From NCBI GenBank assembly GCA_014607495.2, contig CP053159.1:8749501-8813500 (forward strand): DNA of 64,000 nucleotides. The letters are read 5' to 3'. The DNA comes from Carposina sasakii (Eukaryota > Arthropoda > Insecta > Lepidoptera > Carposinidae). Below, in pieces: positions 11,297 through 23,054 of the stretch. The number at the start of each line of letters is the position of its first letter. Within the stretch, counting starts at the first letter, position 1. A program made the position numbers and the translations under genes. Under the pieces are notes generated by a model. The model was not told the origin of the DNA. It made no database searches and saw only the letters and a program-made list of their open reading frames with translations.

Positions 11297-11916
11297 AGTT
11301 TTTTTTACAATTAGCTAGGCAAACATTTGACCACCATCGTGCCTGATGTTAAGCAAGATGCGGCCTAGGGTGGTACATGTTTGCCTAGAAAGTGCCTATT
11401 CACTCTAGCTTTGAAGAGACCAATGTTGTAGTGCTCGGAAAATACATCGGCAGGAAGTGCATGCCACTCCTTAGCCGTTCGCATTACAAACGAGTTAGCA
11501 TAACGTTTGGTGCGGATGGGTGGGATATCAACAACATAAGGGTGATACGCTAGTCTGCGTCTAGTATACCGATGGTGAAAAGGGGCTGGTGGAACTGTAT
11601 TGTGAAGTTCCCACGCACACTCTCCAAAGTGTATCCTGTAAAACACTGACAAGGCAGCAATTTTACGGCGGTGGGTCAGGTCCTGGAGTTTCGAATTTGC
11701 TACGGTTTCATCTTCAATAAGTTTTATTGCCCGTTTTTCCACCGAGTCTAGTGCGGCTAACTGATATATAAGGTGGTAGCAGTACTCCATACAAGGGCGA
11801 ACTTGCGCTTTATATAGCGCCAATAGTTGCTGTGGATGTTCAAATTCTTTTGTAATAACATGGTATGTCTTTAAAAAGATTTGTAAATTTTCTAATATTA
11901 CCTTATTATATCTCAT
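11297..11916 (-). mobile_element. LINE 3' fragment, CR1/Jockey-like
   Basis: A 5'-truncated LINE on the minus strand with a C-terminal coding region, a short 3' UTR containing CATCAGGCACGATGGTGG, and an A-rich end near 11297. Recognisable homology begins at about 11850, so sequence from 11850 to 11916 may be chance in-frame DNA. Confidence 0.75.
11365..11916 (-). pseudogene. LINE reverse transcriptase C-terminal region
   Basis: An open frame of 183 codons. From about residue 28 it follows the post-catalytic region of a LINE polymerase: LYKAQVRPCMEYC, then LDSVEKRAIKLI, SVFYRIHFGECA, and RTAKEWHALPADVF near the end. The catalytic RT core and the endonuclease are absent through 5' truncation. 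The frame is unbroken, so the copy is not very old. It differs clearly from the LINE at 1-1233 and from the one at 19.9 kb. The start codon has no biological meaning. Confidence 0.8.
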
Positions 11917-12797
11917 GTTTTTTTCTTTTACTCCCCCGACTTTTTAGTCGACTTTTATTGTTACATCATGCACGAAAGGATATGCAGTTGATGATATCTA
12001 ATGAATATCCCTTAGGTATTTCTCTTTTCACAAATCCCAACTTAATTAAAATAAATATACGTAAGTTAACATGGAATTTGCTCTATTTGTATTTGGGGTA
12101 GTACCGAGACAGTCAAGTTTCAAGGGACTCTAACTTTATAGCAAACTGATTTGTATGCGATAGAGCAATATGTACCTTCCTATAACGTACGACCATAGCC
12201 ATACGTTTGGCTAAATCTATTAAGGCACTAAATCTTTGATTAAATAATAACTTGACTGCCTTAGGACGTGCTGGTTTTGTAAATCGATGTATTGGCTACC
12301 GGGTACATATAATGTCCAAGGGATTTTTACGTTTATGGTGTTCATTTTGATTTAATCTAAACCCATTAAAGAAACATATATATTATTTCTACAAAATGTT
12401 GGCAATATTTCATTATTACATCTCAGGACAAAGAAAATTAAAAGCTTACGTCTATGGCCACTGGTGGTAAAATTTTAAAATATAAAAAAAACCTCCAGTA
12501 CCCTGTACGTCAGTGACAAACTATTTTTCTTTGCTGTATACATGATATCTCCCTCCCTGGTGTTTACGTTACGCTATAGGAAGGATGAATTTTAATTTTC
12601 TCCCGGGCGGGATAGAGCCATATTTCCCTACCATGAAACTGAAAAAGGAAAATAGATATAAGTAAATTTTTGTGAATATTTTTTTATACATACATATACA
12701 CACGTCTTTATGCCCGAAATTCAGTTGTCAGAACTGCAAGATAATAAAGGAGATCTACTAGTCTAAAATCTGTTCTAAAATAAATACTTATGATTTT
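11917..12797. other. Unassigned DNA
   Basis: No gene recognised. At 12540-12650 a less AT-rich stretch with CTCCCGGGCGGGATAGAGCC looks like repeat sequence, but no second copy was seen in the window. Confidence 0.4.
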
Positions 12798-12929
12798 GGG
12801 CCGATTTTTCCAAACGTCAGATAGCCTATCAGAAGAATAAAGTTGATGCTGTCTTTTTCTAAAACTTGATCATAATAGAGACAGCATCAACTTTAATCCT
12901 CTATTAGGCTATGTGACGTTTGGAAAAAT
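12798..12929. mobile_element. Foldback MITE (family B), copy 1
   Basis: Almost the whole 132 bp folds on itself. The left arm runs GGGCCGATTTTTCCAAACG, CAGATAGCCTATC, AAGTTGATGCTGTC; the right arm is the complement, ending GACGTTTGGAAAAAT. Other copies are at 31231, 45505, 52309 and 60721. No coding capacity. Confidence 0.85.
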
Positions 12930-14106
12930 ATAAATAAATATTTGCCTAAATAACCTATGTTGCAAAAAATTGCTTTGTTCATACTTTTTTTGATAGTTCA
13001 TACTTTTTTCGATTTTTTTTTTGGTTCATTCATAAATGATGAAAGCTTTAGAAAGTACCCTATTAAAGTAAAAGTTACTGTATACTTTGTTTTTCTATGA
13101 CTAATGATCTGCATTGTGTGTTGTTCTGCACTGTGAATTATAATTTAATACATAGGTAATAGTGATCAAATTAGACAACAATAGCTTTAAAAATTAGGAA
13201 AGCAAATCCATTTTTAGGTGTAGATTTAACTGAAAATGACAATAGGTTTTACCCGACAACCTGGTTAATAGAAAACAACTTTTACTATCTGACTATAAAT
13301 ATTTACAAGCGAAGTCGAAGAAAAGTTATTTTATGCGCATACAAGTTACCCAAGCGTGGCGTCATAAATAGTAATTAGTAAGTAGTTTATAGTACAAAAC
13401 ATTATATGAAATATTTTTTGGGAAAGTCTCAAAATATGACATTAAAATTGTTATGTTGTATTCTTTCGCAAATGTTCAATTAATTTGTTATCTTTCAATA
13501 TAATTACAAAGAACAATTTTGTTGTCTAGCCTATTATAAGAATTATTGCGTCTCGGCACCAAGACATACCTACACGCTAACTGCCATCGGATTTACTGCC
13601 TACTAACAAATGGGCAACATCAATATAATAATTATAATCATTTTCAAATACATTTCAAAGCTCCTTTTAATTATCTACTACGGTTAAAACATTTCATAGG
13701 TTTTCAAATACACGTCATATTAAAAGGCAACGACAACAGTACAGAACAATAATGAAATATTAAACAGTAAATTTATACCTAATCGATGTTAAGTTTTAAT
13801 GATATAGCTTATAAAAAGATTTAATATTAGAAAGCGCAAAATGACCAGTCAACTTTTATTGCAAATCATCCTTATGCATTTAATATTGCAATCGCCATAA
13901 AACATTTAACTATAGGTACTTTCTAATATGAACAATAATATAGGTAAAGATGCCTTTTACCGTTTCATTTCTTTGAAGATTAGAAATTCATCGATTTTTG
14001 GCAACAAGTTTATCAAATGACAGTTTATATCGTGAAATAATCTCATACAGTAGAAGCATACTTAGTAGAAGTCATTTAGAGGGCTGATGTTCTTCATATT
14101 GATTAT
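12930..14106. other. Unassigned AT-rich DNA
   Basis: No recognisable repeat or gene; only a chance frame at 13546-13752. Confidence 0.45.
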
Positions 14107-14220
14107 AATTTACATTTCACACACTTTACAAGTATTCACAACACATTAACCTAGTCCCACATTAAGATGGGTACTAGGCAACGGTATATAAATATAGATA
14201 AGTATAGAAACATCAATAAA
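14107..14220 (-). mobile_element. SINE family G fragment
   Basis: Reverse-complement body of the SINE: ACCTAGTCCCACATTAAGAT, then TACTAGGCAACGGTATATAA. The tRNA-like head is absent. Confidence 0.7.
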
Positions 14221-14566
14221 ATATACTAATTATCAAAATTTCAAATTTTATGAGAAGGATAGTATTTTTTTATTTACAGCTACAAATTTTGCTGCCTTTG
14301 GTTACATCCATTATGAAATGACAAAAGGACGGCAATAAAATGTAATCAAACTGCATCGATTTCTATATAAATGTATGAGCTAATTTCCGCGAGCACCCCT
14401 CATGTCCGGTCACTTTTTAACTGCTTTGTCCGCACAAAGGCAATTCCCCATCAAAATACAGGCTCCATCAAAACTCTGATCGGCAATATCAAGCGGGTGT
14501 GATGGTCATCACATGCAGTGGATATAATATGTACCTACAACATAGCTTATACGGCTTTGTTCCAAA

Positions 14567-14955
14567 AAATGGGATAGCCAAAAATGCGGTATCGCGACGA
14601 AAAGCATAGCGGGATCAGTGGGATAAGCACGAACCCCTCTAAGGGGTAAGCACGAACCTCTCGATAGTCGTAACGCTATCGTCAAACTGTCAAATCACAT
14701 AGATTTTGCTAGCGAGTCGCTAGCGTTACGCCGGTAAAATGGTTCGTGATTAGGTACCCCACAGATGTATGCACCTAAAAGATCAGTGGGGTAAGCCTTT
14801 TTACGCGGCGTAACGCTAGCGACTCGCTAGCAAAATCTATGTGATTTGACAGTTGAACGATAGCGTTACGGACTATCGAGAGGTTCGTGCTTACCCCTCA
14901 GTAACAAGTTGCTAGCTCATCGTCTGAGTGAACGCTACTATTCCTCAGTCGACTC
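14567..14955. repeat. Repeat family M, split by a MITE
   Basis: The left piece (14567-14610; ATGGGATAGCCAAAAATGC, AAAGCATAGCGGGATCAG) and the right piece (14898-14955; CAGTAACAAGTTGCTAG, CTCAGTCGACTCT) are together similar to the continuous repeat at 35864-36000. The inverted-repeat element at 14643-14897 lies between them. Confidence 0.55.
14643..14897. mobile_element. Foldback MITE with about 91-bp arms
   Basis: The left arm 14643-14733 and right arm 14806-14897 are near-perfect inverted repeats, beginning GGGGTAAGCACGAACCTCTC and closing with GCTAGCGTTACGCCG. The loop is about 72 bp. An AAGCACGAACCCCTC copy just outside the left arm suggests a partly duplicated end. The arms carry many GCTAGC/CGATAG words and are strong enough to form a long RNA hairpin. 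Confidence 0.85.
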
Positions 14956-15026
14956 TTCAAGTTACAAAATTACCAATGTAGATGAAACCTCAAAATGAAT
15001 CTATCACACTGGATAATGGTCACGCT

Positions 15027-15096
15027 TAGTACCCACGACACAAGACCTTAGGGATCTTAGTGTGGGACTAGGTCAATATATTGTGAAGTGTAAAAA
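15027..15096 (+). mobile_element. SINE family G fragment
   Basis: Contains GCTTAGTACCCACGACAC, AAGACCTTAGGGATCTTAG and TGTGGGACTAGGTCAA, the 3' body of the SINE. No tRNA head. Confidence 0.75.
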
Positions 15097-15424
15097 AAGA
15101 ACATTAATTCCTCTATCGCTGAAACTTTACAGGGTTATAAAGTAAAGTTAATAAAGATTACGATTGACAAAGAATTTAGGATTTTTTCGCTTTAGGTTTT
15201 TTTACCTAAGCAAAAAAAACACGTACCTATAGATCGCTGCGAAAAATTTTGACACCGAAATTTATTTAGTAGGATATGTATTAATAATTATAGATATGTA
15301 ATAGAATCTAGGAATATTTCGATTTCAGAGTACCACAAATTGAAAATTACCTTTTTTCTACTACTTACTTATACTCGTATTCATATTCTTTACTGTACAC
15401 ACACATAGATAAAAATAACATAAT

Positions 15425-15500
15425 TTAAAAAAATATTGCACAAAGGCGAACTTATCTCTATAAGAGATCTCTTCCAGCTAACCAGAACAAATAAAAAAGA
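15425..15500 (-). mobile_element. LINE 3' end (family N)
   Basis: CACAAAGGCGAACTTATCTC and AGAGATCTCTTCCAGCTAAC are the reverse complement of the 3' UTR seen at 23440-23545. Confidence 0.65.
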
Positions 15501-16044
15501 CATATCACAGAAGAGGTAAGCACAGAAAAAAAAGACAGATAACAAAAAATAAACAAATACTATACCAACTTACATACATATTCCTTAATAATCTACTACC
15601 TACTAACTTTAGAGAGACAAGTAGTTTCCTTTTCCTTAAGTAATTTTCTTAGGAAAAATGTGTGGTTCTCCGAAATGAAAATATTTCTGGATTTTATTAT
15701 TGATCTATAATTATTAATATTATCCTGAATTTCAGACAGAGAAATTTTAGTAAAGAAGGAATTTTTGTTGGGTTCAAACTCCCCATTGATTGGACCATGT
15801 GTATTCTATAAAAATCTGCTCTTTGTCAATTGAGAGTAACTACCTACTCTGGTTTGTGTTTTATGTGTACATAAAACTTACCTGTGTACTTTCAAAATTG
15901 AGAGTAGTGCAGGATATTGTGCAAAGTCAAAGTAACAAAACAAATACGACTTACTATTTCACAGGAGGTTTTTTGTTCATTTAAAATGTTATTAAATATA
16001 CCTATCACATTATACTACACAACCTTTTTCTGTTTAAAGGACTC
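15501..16044. other. Unassigned DNA, perhaps more of the family N LINE
   Basis: Follows directly on the LINE 3' end, in the direction the element body would lie, but I could not find convincing reverse-transcriptase motifs. Confidence 0.3.
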
Positions 16045-16200
16045 GTACGGTATTAGCGCCCGTAGGCATCATTACAGACCTACCTAACCTGTGGATAATG
16101 TGGTTGGTTGTACATTCGCTAAAATTTCTTGTAAAATCATTATTTTTACGTAATACAAAATGTATAACTGTTTGTTGTCCCAAATAAATAAATAAATATC
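16045..16200 (+). mobile_element. Probable LINE/retroposon 3' tail
   Basis: Contains TAGGCATCATTACAGACC, CTGTGGATAATGTGG and GTATAACTGTTTGTTGTCCC, and ends in an AAATAAATAAATAAAT tract. This is the layout of a LINE 3' UTR with a microsatellite tail; no second copy in the window. Confidence 0.45.
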
Positions 16201-16588
16201 ATATAAATTATTTAGGTAGTAAGTCAAAGTTCAATCAATAAAGTTCAAAATAAATAAAAAATGGTATTATACATACTCTAAATTCACTAAAGTAGATTTG
16301 AATTGATTTCATTATTTATCCTTTAGCATTTACCATATCATAAATAACGTATGATACGATAACAAATCAAATATCGCAACAAATGCCATACTGCGTGTCA
16401 ATGTGACGAACCATATATTAAACTGCAATCTAACGCGGTCGAACCTAACTTTTGAACTACAGTCTAACTTAACCACGACAATACAAAAGTAATAACTCTA
16501 CAAATTAAATCATAAAGTTTAAATTCGTTCACAATACTTAAAAGTTCCAGTTACGTGAGACTCAAAGAAAAGAGGGTAGTTGTAATAA
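16201..16588. other. Unassigned AT-rich DNA
   Basis: Nothing recognised. Confidence 0.4.
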
Positions 16589-16645
16589 TACTCGCATCGC
16601 GTGCGGGCGTGCGCCCGCGCCGCGCCATGCGCCAGGTGAGATGCA
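16589..16645 (+). promoter_or_regulatory. GC-rich patch with ATG and consensus splice donor
   Basis: A short CpG-rich block (GCGGGCGTGCGCCCGCGCCG) leads into CGCCATGCGCCAGGTGAGAT. Read on the plus strand this is a possible start codon followed after three codons by a strong 5' splice site, CAG/GTGAG. A tiny first coding exon, or a GC-rich 5' UTR, would fit. Without transcript support or a second exon this remains a suggestion. Confidence 0.2.
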
Positions 16646-17015
16646 AAACAGCTGTCGCGCACGCTGACAAAGATATAAGATTCCCTGGATAAAGCAAAAT
16701 CAAAAACCTCATCCTACCTCACCTACCTATGGAATAATGCGAAACTCAGATATATTTCTCTGAGCTAGGAACAATATAATTAACGAAATGCCTGCCGAAC
16801 TAATTAGAGACTTTGTACAGTCGCCTAGAAAAACTTACATTTAATGAAAAAGTATTATGTAAACGGAACGATCTCGCCACTCCAGATAGACCAATAAGGA
16901 CTACGTGAGTGGCAAATTGTAGTATTAATGTACTAATGAAAATGTTAAATAAAATAAAATAAAAAATTACGAAAAAATAATTTGATAGATAGATATTATA
17001 TAATATCCGCATTAC

Positions 17016-17135
17016 ATCCTTGCCAAAATATGTGGCTTGGCCGTTGAGTTACCGCAAGAACTATTGTGTAAGAGAAAAAAAATTAACTCCCATATAAGGC
17101 TACGAAACGGCCATCCATATATTTTGGCAAAGATG
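17016..17135. mobile_element. Foldback MITE, about 30-bp arms
   Basis: The left arm CATCCTTGCCAAAATATGTG continuing to GGCCGTT (17016-17045) is mirrored by AACGGCC continuing to TTTTGGCAAAGATG (17106-17135). Confidence 0.7.
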
Positions 17136-18423
17136 TTAAGTTTGTGATTGTGAAATTGGGAGAGTTATAATAACTCTCATCTTAATAACTTGGCTCTTCA
17201 TGACATCTGATAACTTTTTGACAGTGCACGCCATGTGGTCTCGCTCTCGTCGTGGCAACATTTTACATGAAAATGTTTTTGGGGGATTACTTATATCATG
17301 AAAATGGTCAAAATGCTGACGTATTCTAGTGAAGCCCTGCATACGCATAGAAATGAAATGATAAGTGAATATTTAGTTGTCACTTCCAGTCGTGTTACAG
17401 TTCATTGCTTACGGTGAATTAGATTGTTTATGGGATCATATTTCATTACATGGTCTTGTCAAATAAATTAAAATGATGATAATTGATCGATTTTAGGACA
17501 TATAACAGAACATATAAAACTTGTGTGTTAGTTTTTTAAATATTTAATTATTGGAGCATGCATTGGAAATAAGAAAAAGCGAGCAAACCCGCACGGATAC
17601 TGTGGGCTGTTGGGAGGTCTAGCGTTCCCACGGACCTGAATTGCTTCCTAGAAAAGACCCTGCTCCTCATTTCTCGCGCCGGAGTGAGGTCTGACGAGGA
17701 ACACCCACCTCTGTCCTGCCACTGGTGCACAACCCTCGAACAAACTCTTACTGCAAACTTAAGTTAGCGTATTCTGTTAGGCTAAATTAGAGTTTAGTTT
17801 AACAACACGGGGTGAGCTAACCGAGGTACCATAGTACAATTATTTATTAGTGTTTTTTAAAGCCAGAATGTCTGCGACGAGCACACCAAAGACATCTATC
17901 GTGCGCCACACTCACCCCAAAACTCTACTCTTGGGCAACGACAAAAATTCAATTTACATCTTGCTTCAGAGTTACTTAATTCTTTCTCTCGGTGAAAATA
18001 AATCTCCCGTAATTGATTCCGCTTTAGTTCAATTTGTCTTCGTTAAAACTCAATTTCCGCAGTCTATTTGTGAATAATAAATTGCGTGCTTCAGCGATGT
18101 GCCAGACCTTCGCGGAACCTGTGCTGTGTCTGTATACGATCCAAAAAACAATTTGACTAGAATCGAACAAGTCAATCTAAATTACGCTGGAAAAGCGAAA
18201 TGCTGGAACAACACGAGACGCTTGTTTTTCGATGAAACAATTTCCAAAATTTGTCGTCACTCGTCACTGTATGTATTTGAGGGATTTGGTATCTCCTCTA
18301 TTTGAACTATATACCTACACATAGCATATGGACAGAGGGTAATTAATGCCTTGAACACACATACTGGGTAGTTGCAAGGCAGAAAATTGGGATGATGACT
18401 GTGTAAGCCACAATTAATTATCT
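17136..18423. other. Unassigned; contains a GC-richer block and two short frames
   Basis: The 17570-17755 block has higher GC and no frame I recognise on either strand. Two plus-strand frames (17850-18077 and 18099-18305, 75 and 68 codons) lie end to end and have mixed codon use, but their products match no family I know. They may be chance or old transposon sequence. Confidence 0.3.
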
Positions 18424-18590
18424 AAACTATACCTATCTGTAAAATTACAATTTGATTTAGTGTCCAAATGAGGTGGCAATAAGCTTAAGGGTGGGTAAGT
18501 CCGTTTTTAAAATGTGAAATTAGGTAATTTAAAATTACATCATCATCCGACCACCTGCATGATTATAGCAAATTTTGTTATGTTACCATT
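18424..18590 (+). repeat. Dispersed repeat family C, copy 1
   Basis: Shares ACTATACCTATCTGTAAAAT, TTAGTGTCCAAATGAGGT and CACCTGCAT with 55998-56165 in the same orientation. Only two copies are seen, and no terminal structure is evident. Confidence 0.7.
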
Positions 18591-18982
18591 TTATAAACGC
18601 ATCGTATAATATAGATGCCGAAATATAATTTTTTACGCGTACCTATAAAACAATTTTGTACAAGAAAAACAAAATTCACGTTGTGTAAAATTGTACAAAA
18701 CTCGCGGATTGCTTCTAAAATTCGTATTATGTAACAGTCTCAATTAATAAAAAAAAATTATGCGAGCATCGCATAATTATTGCTGCCGCATTGCTTCTAC
18801 TTTACTTTTGCAAGAAACGTAATAAACCTTCCAACGTAATCAATCAACGCAACACGTCGCACCGTGTCGTCGCTTGGCCGTCGCCGTTTGCGTACTCACA
18901 GGCTAAGTTTCATTACATTTTATTTACTAGATAGATACTTGACGCATTATATGTGAATCTATGCGAAAATACTTAATTGGTA

Positions 18983-19359
18983 TACAGGGTTAATTTTAAA
19001 ACATCAATAACCTCGCAAGACTAGGTAGCTTCCATCATAAACAACATTTGTTCTGCGAATTTTGATAATTTGTCATATTTTACTTTCATACAAAAATAAA
19101 TATCAATTTAATATTACCTCTGAATGTTCTTAAGTCTTTACATAATACTGAGGCGTGCGCGATCGCGAGCGTCAACCTTATAGTATACCTACGAATGGAA
19201 CATAGACTTACAAATGTCACGACAGTACAATAAAAGCTTGGAAAATCATTTTTAATTAATGTATTGAGTTATGATAAAACTCGTAGAACAAATGTTATTG
19301 TTTATGATTATAGCTATCTAGTCCTGCGAGGTTATTGATGTTTTAAAATTAACCCTGTA
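18983..19359. mobile_element. MITE (TACAGGG ends), 377 bp
   Basis: Inverted ends TACAGGGTTAATTTTAAAAC and its complement, ending ACCCTGTA. The inner part of the repeat continues with AACCTCGCA and CAAATGTTATTGTTTATGA-type pairing for about 70 bp in all. A TA at each border suits a Tc1/mariner-type target duplication. No ORF. Confidence 0.8.
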
Positions 19360-19937
19360 TACCTACGCTCATTATTTGTAATGTGAGGAGATCCGCATTC
19401 AATATGTAGGTAGATACATTACCGCAAATAGATTCCGTACAACTAAATTTGTCGAGTATTACCCGTTTATGTTAACAAATGTAGTGGGTTCGCCATTCGA
19501 GACTGATTAACATACCCTATTTAAGTGATGGGGATGAATTTAAATAGGCTAATAATGGTTTATGTTGTTTGTACGTCACTGCTTATAATGTACCTACTTA
19601 CTTCTGTTGATATACTTACTTATGTATATTTTAAAGATGGATGATTGATTAGATGACGGTTAAAATAGAATATACCCTACATTCACCACACCTACGCATA
19701 TCACGAGTTCAGTTTTTTTCTGATAGATAAAGCTTAGCACACACTATACTCATCGCAAAATAAAAGGCCCGTTTTGACAGTTCATGCCCATAAATATTTC
19801 TAGTTTTTACTGATCGAAATGTTCCGAATGTAATTGCATTTTTCATTGATGGGTACCGCCCACTCGGCTAAGTGCTGTGCATACGATTTTTCATATTGTC
19901 CACAGAATATTAATAATCTATCAAGGATATATGAGAC

Positions 19938-20672
19938 ATGTGTAAAACATATGATGTCATAGCATTACAAGAAACCTGGCTTATGAATAGTGAGTTATCA
20001 TACCTAGACAGCATTGATGAGGAGTTCAGCAGCATGGGCACATCAGCCATCGATGCAGGGGCAGGGATGTTGATCGGTCGCCCCTATGGTGGTGTAGCTA
20101 TTTTATGGCGACGTAGTGTATTTCCTAATGTGGAGATTATTCAGTGCTCGAATCCACGTATGTGTGCAGCAAAATTAGTGATAAGTGAAAGAACAGTTTT
20201 AGTGATAAGCGTGTATATGCCTTGTGAGAACGAGATAAACTTACCGGAGTTTACGGACACTCTGGGCGCGGTGAGTGCACTTATAGACAGTTGTAATATC
20301 GAGTATGTATATATATTAGGCGATTTTAATGCTCACCCCGGAAAACAATTCTATAAGGAATTGATACTATTCTATGATGAAATGGAGTGGAAGTGCATGG
20401 ATGTAGATATGTTACAAGGAACACCCAATTGTTTTACATTTGTAAGTGAGGTCTATGGTACCACAAGTTGGCTAGATTATTGCATTGTATCCAAAGCAGC
20501 TGCACCGTCTGTGCGTAAAATGTATATAAAGCATGATATGCTATATTCAGACCACTTCCCGTTAGTTATAGAGTGCAACCTAGGTTTAGTTTCTCCAAAT
20601 AAACATGAAATAAACACGAGTGGAAGCAGTGTATTTTGGGGAGAGAGAAATAGGGAACAAATAGACTCATAG
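19938..20672 (+). pseudogene. LINE endonuclease domain (EEP/APE type)
   Basis: An open frame of 244 codons covers most of the endonuclease that nicks target DNA. Recognisable motifs are VIALQETWL (catalytic Glu region, residues about 6-14), SVYMPCENE, ILGDFNAHPG (Asp/Asn pair, residues about 126-135) and YSDHFPLVIE (catalytic Ser-Asp-His). All key motifs are kept although the rest of the element is broken. The true N-terminus is missing: an in-frame stop lies immediately upstream, and related residues continue in another frame. The last 25 codons are less conserved. Confidence 0.85.
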
Positions 20673-20701
20673 CATGTGTATTGTAATAGACATCTATCAA
20701 A

Positions 20702-21421
20702 ATGATTGATTTTCCAATTGAGTTTCAGACCTGTGCTGATAGAATGTGTAATGATCTGAACCATGCTAAAATTATTGATAAACTGTATAACGATATTATA
20801 GGTACTTTAAGAAAGGCATCCATAGCAAGTAGGAAATACAAATTAGGTGGAAAGATCCAGAGAGTAGTGATTGGCTGGACCAAGCAAGTAAGCAGGACAC
20901 ACTGCGAGGCGAAAAAGAAATTTCACCTGTGGTGTTGGTACGGTAAACCGCGTGTCAGTGTTATTTATGAGGAAATGTGTGAGGCCAGAAAGATATTCAA
21001 GAGTAATCTTAAGTGGTGTCAAAATCACGTCGAATAGGTGAAGATGAATATTCTGGCTTCACATCATTCAAACAATGACTTCCGTTCCTTCTGGAAAGCC
21101 ACGAATAAATTAAATACTAAACCAGCCACGCCGGTTAGTGTCAATGGTGTAAATGATGATGCTGAAATAGCAGATCTTTTTAAGAAACATTTCATTGTAA
21201 ATACGCCGTTAGGACCCTCGCAGTCGCTGCTCAATGTTGAGACAGGGAAAGAGATGAATACGAGATACACTACTTATGAAGTAAATAGAACCATCAAATC
21301 GATGACCAGAGGTAAATCTCCTGGTCATGATGGTCTCAGCATTGAGCATCTACAGCATGCAGGAACTCATCTGCCAAGGTTACTATCAATGTTGTTTAAC
21401 TTATGCTTGAGTCACTCTTGA
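20702..21421 (+). pseudogene. LINE linker and N-terminal RT region
   Basis: Two in-phase open segments (20702-21037, then 21038-21421 after a single stop). They carry the region between endonuclease and RT: SFWKATNKLN, then the RT entry motif GKSPGHDGLSIEHLQHAG. The stop after the HVE residues at about 21035-21037 and another at 21419-21421 interrupt what would be a single polyprotein. Confidence 0.75.
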
Positions 21422-21480
21422 GTCAAGATGATTAAAACGATTGTGATCCCTTTAAGAATCAAACCGCTGATCTCTCAAAC

Positions 21481-22448
21481 AAAAATAACTATAGACCTAT
21501 CTCTCTGGCTACAGTTGTCTCGAAAGTGTTTGATGGCATGCTTAACACAAGACTAACTAAATATTTTACGATAATCAGTTTGGTTTTCGTCCAAAATTGT
21601 CTACAGAAAGTGCAGTCTTGTGTGTGAAGCATGTTGTCAAGTATTATAAGAAGCGTCAAACGCCAGTCCACGCGTGTTTTCTGGACCTGTCTAGGGCTTT
21701 TGACTTGGTGTCCTATGACCTAATGTGGAAGAAGTTAGAAGCTTTCAAGTTGCCATCTGAATTTATAAATATCTTTAAGTATTGGTATGGGCATCAGGTT
21801 AACGCCGTGCGATGGGCGGGAACCATATCTCAGTGGTACGGTTTGGAGTGTGGAGTGAGGCAAGGCGGATTGGCCTCGCCTACTCTTTTTAACGTGTACG
21901 TTATTGACCTGATTGTTGCGCTTAGTAGAACCCATGTTGGTTGTCATATAGATGGAATCAGTGTTAATAACATTAGCTATGCTGATGACATGGTGCTGCT
22001 GGGACACATTTTGACCTCTGACCTCAATGATAATGATGACATTGAAAGGGAGCGGAGGGCGTTGGCGGTGAGAGCGAATATGGTTGCACGCAGGTTTGCA
22101 CGATGTTCCAGATTCGTGAAAATCACACTCTTTAGAGCGTATTGCATCTCGTTTTATACATGCAGCCTGTGGGCGGAATATACTCGAAAGTCTTATAGCG
22201 CCCTCCGAGTCCAATACAATAATGTATTCAGGGTGTTGATGGAGCTGCCAAGGTACTGCAGTGCGTCAGGGATGTTTGCTGAAAATCGTGTAGATTGTTT
22301 TGACACGACAATGCGCAAAAGATGCGCATCCCTGGTGCGCAGGGTGCAGGGTAGCGCCAACTGCATTCTGCGCATGATTGCAGATCGGCTGGACTGTACA
22401 TATGTCAATCACTGCTACAAAGTGTCGAGTGGCGTGGTGCGGCAGTGA
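21481..22448 (+). pseudogene. LINE reverse transcriptase core and C-terminus
   Basis: A frame-shifted start (NYRPISLATVVSKVFDGML at about 21488-21545) leads into a 283-codon open frame from 21597. That frame holds CFLDLSRAFDLV (first catalytic Asp), the GVRQGGLASPTLFNVY template-grip motif, and the catalytic box SYADDMVLL near 21975-22000. Directly after this comes GHILTSDLNDNDDI, with no intervening thumb region, so an in-frame internal deletion is likely. The C-terminus includes FRAYCISFYTCSLW and PRYCSASGMFAENRVDC, matched in the 9.8-kb copy. Confidence 0.85.
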
Positions 22449-22562
22449 GTGGCATAGCAGTCCAGTATAATACTAGAAATTGTATTTTACTAACCTAGGT
22501 TAAGAACATTGTTACTAACAAAATGGATCCTAAGGTCTGAAATAAATGAAATTATTATTTTA

Positions 22563-23054
22563 TTTTGCGAAGAGTTTAGGTTAGTACTGAGGTTAGTACA
22601 TACTTATTTTTATAATTTACAAAAAAAATTAAAACGACGATAATGATAAAACGGAATGGCTATAGGATCTCCTTTGAGATTCTGTAGTGCTGCCTACCCC
22701 AATTTGGGAACACGGTAATGTGTATTAGGTATGTACAATTCACCACAGGAAATAATCTAATGAAGTATCATTCAACGAATGGGAAACTAATGGATAGAAT
22801 TTAAGTTGAACTGTAGATACAATTTATTATTTTTATTTATTTCCGATCAAATTGGTGAAATTCTAAAGAAAGGTCACGTCAAGAGTACTCTAAACCGACG
22901 AGCGTGCATGAAGAATATCATGAAAGTACATAGATGAAGCGAAAAAGGTGTGTCAGGATCGTAGCAAATGGAGATCCGTGATCTCTCCCTACCCCTCCGG
23001 GAAAGAGGCGTGATTATTATGTAAGTATTGCTGAGCCATGAAAATAATTCCAAA
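22563..23054. other. Unassigned, with weak retroposon-tail traces
   Basis: GTGCTGCCTACCCC near 22689 and CTCCCTACCCCTCCGGGAAA with GGCGTGATTATTATGTA near 22985-23025 look like diverged family A/O tails. Confidence 0.4.

Larger units (their letters stand above)
19900..22562 (+). mobile_element. LINE with endonuclease and reverse transcriptase, decayed
   Basis: A 5'-truncated non-LTR retrotransposon with an apurinic-type endonuclease, an RT and a C-terminal region, followed by a short 3' UTR and a tail of ATTATT units at about 22549-22558. The upstream boundary is uncertain, because a frame change just before 19938 hides homology. Stops and frame changes divide it into at least five segments. 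The 9838-10216 copy is the same family. Confidence 0.85.

Noticed and set aside
17850..18305. Two consecutive plus-strand frames as a possible host gene
   Set aside because: No recognisable domain, no splice pattern, and a stop between them; kept only as an unassigned stretch.
21735..22214. 159-codon minus-strand frame
   Set aside because: Complement of the reverse transcriptase core, where RT motifs clearly read on the plus strand.
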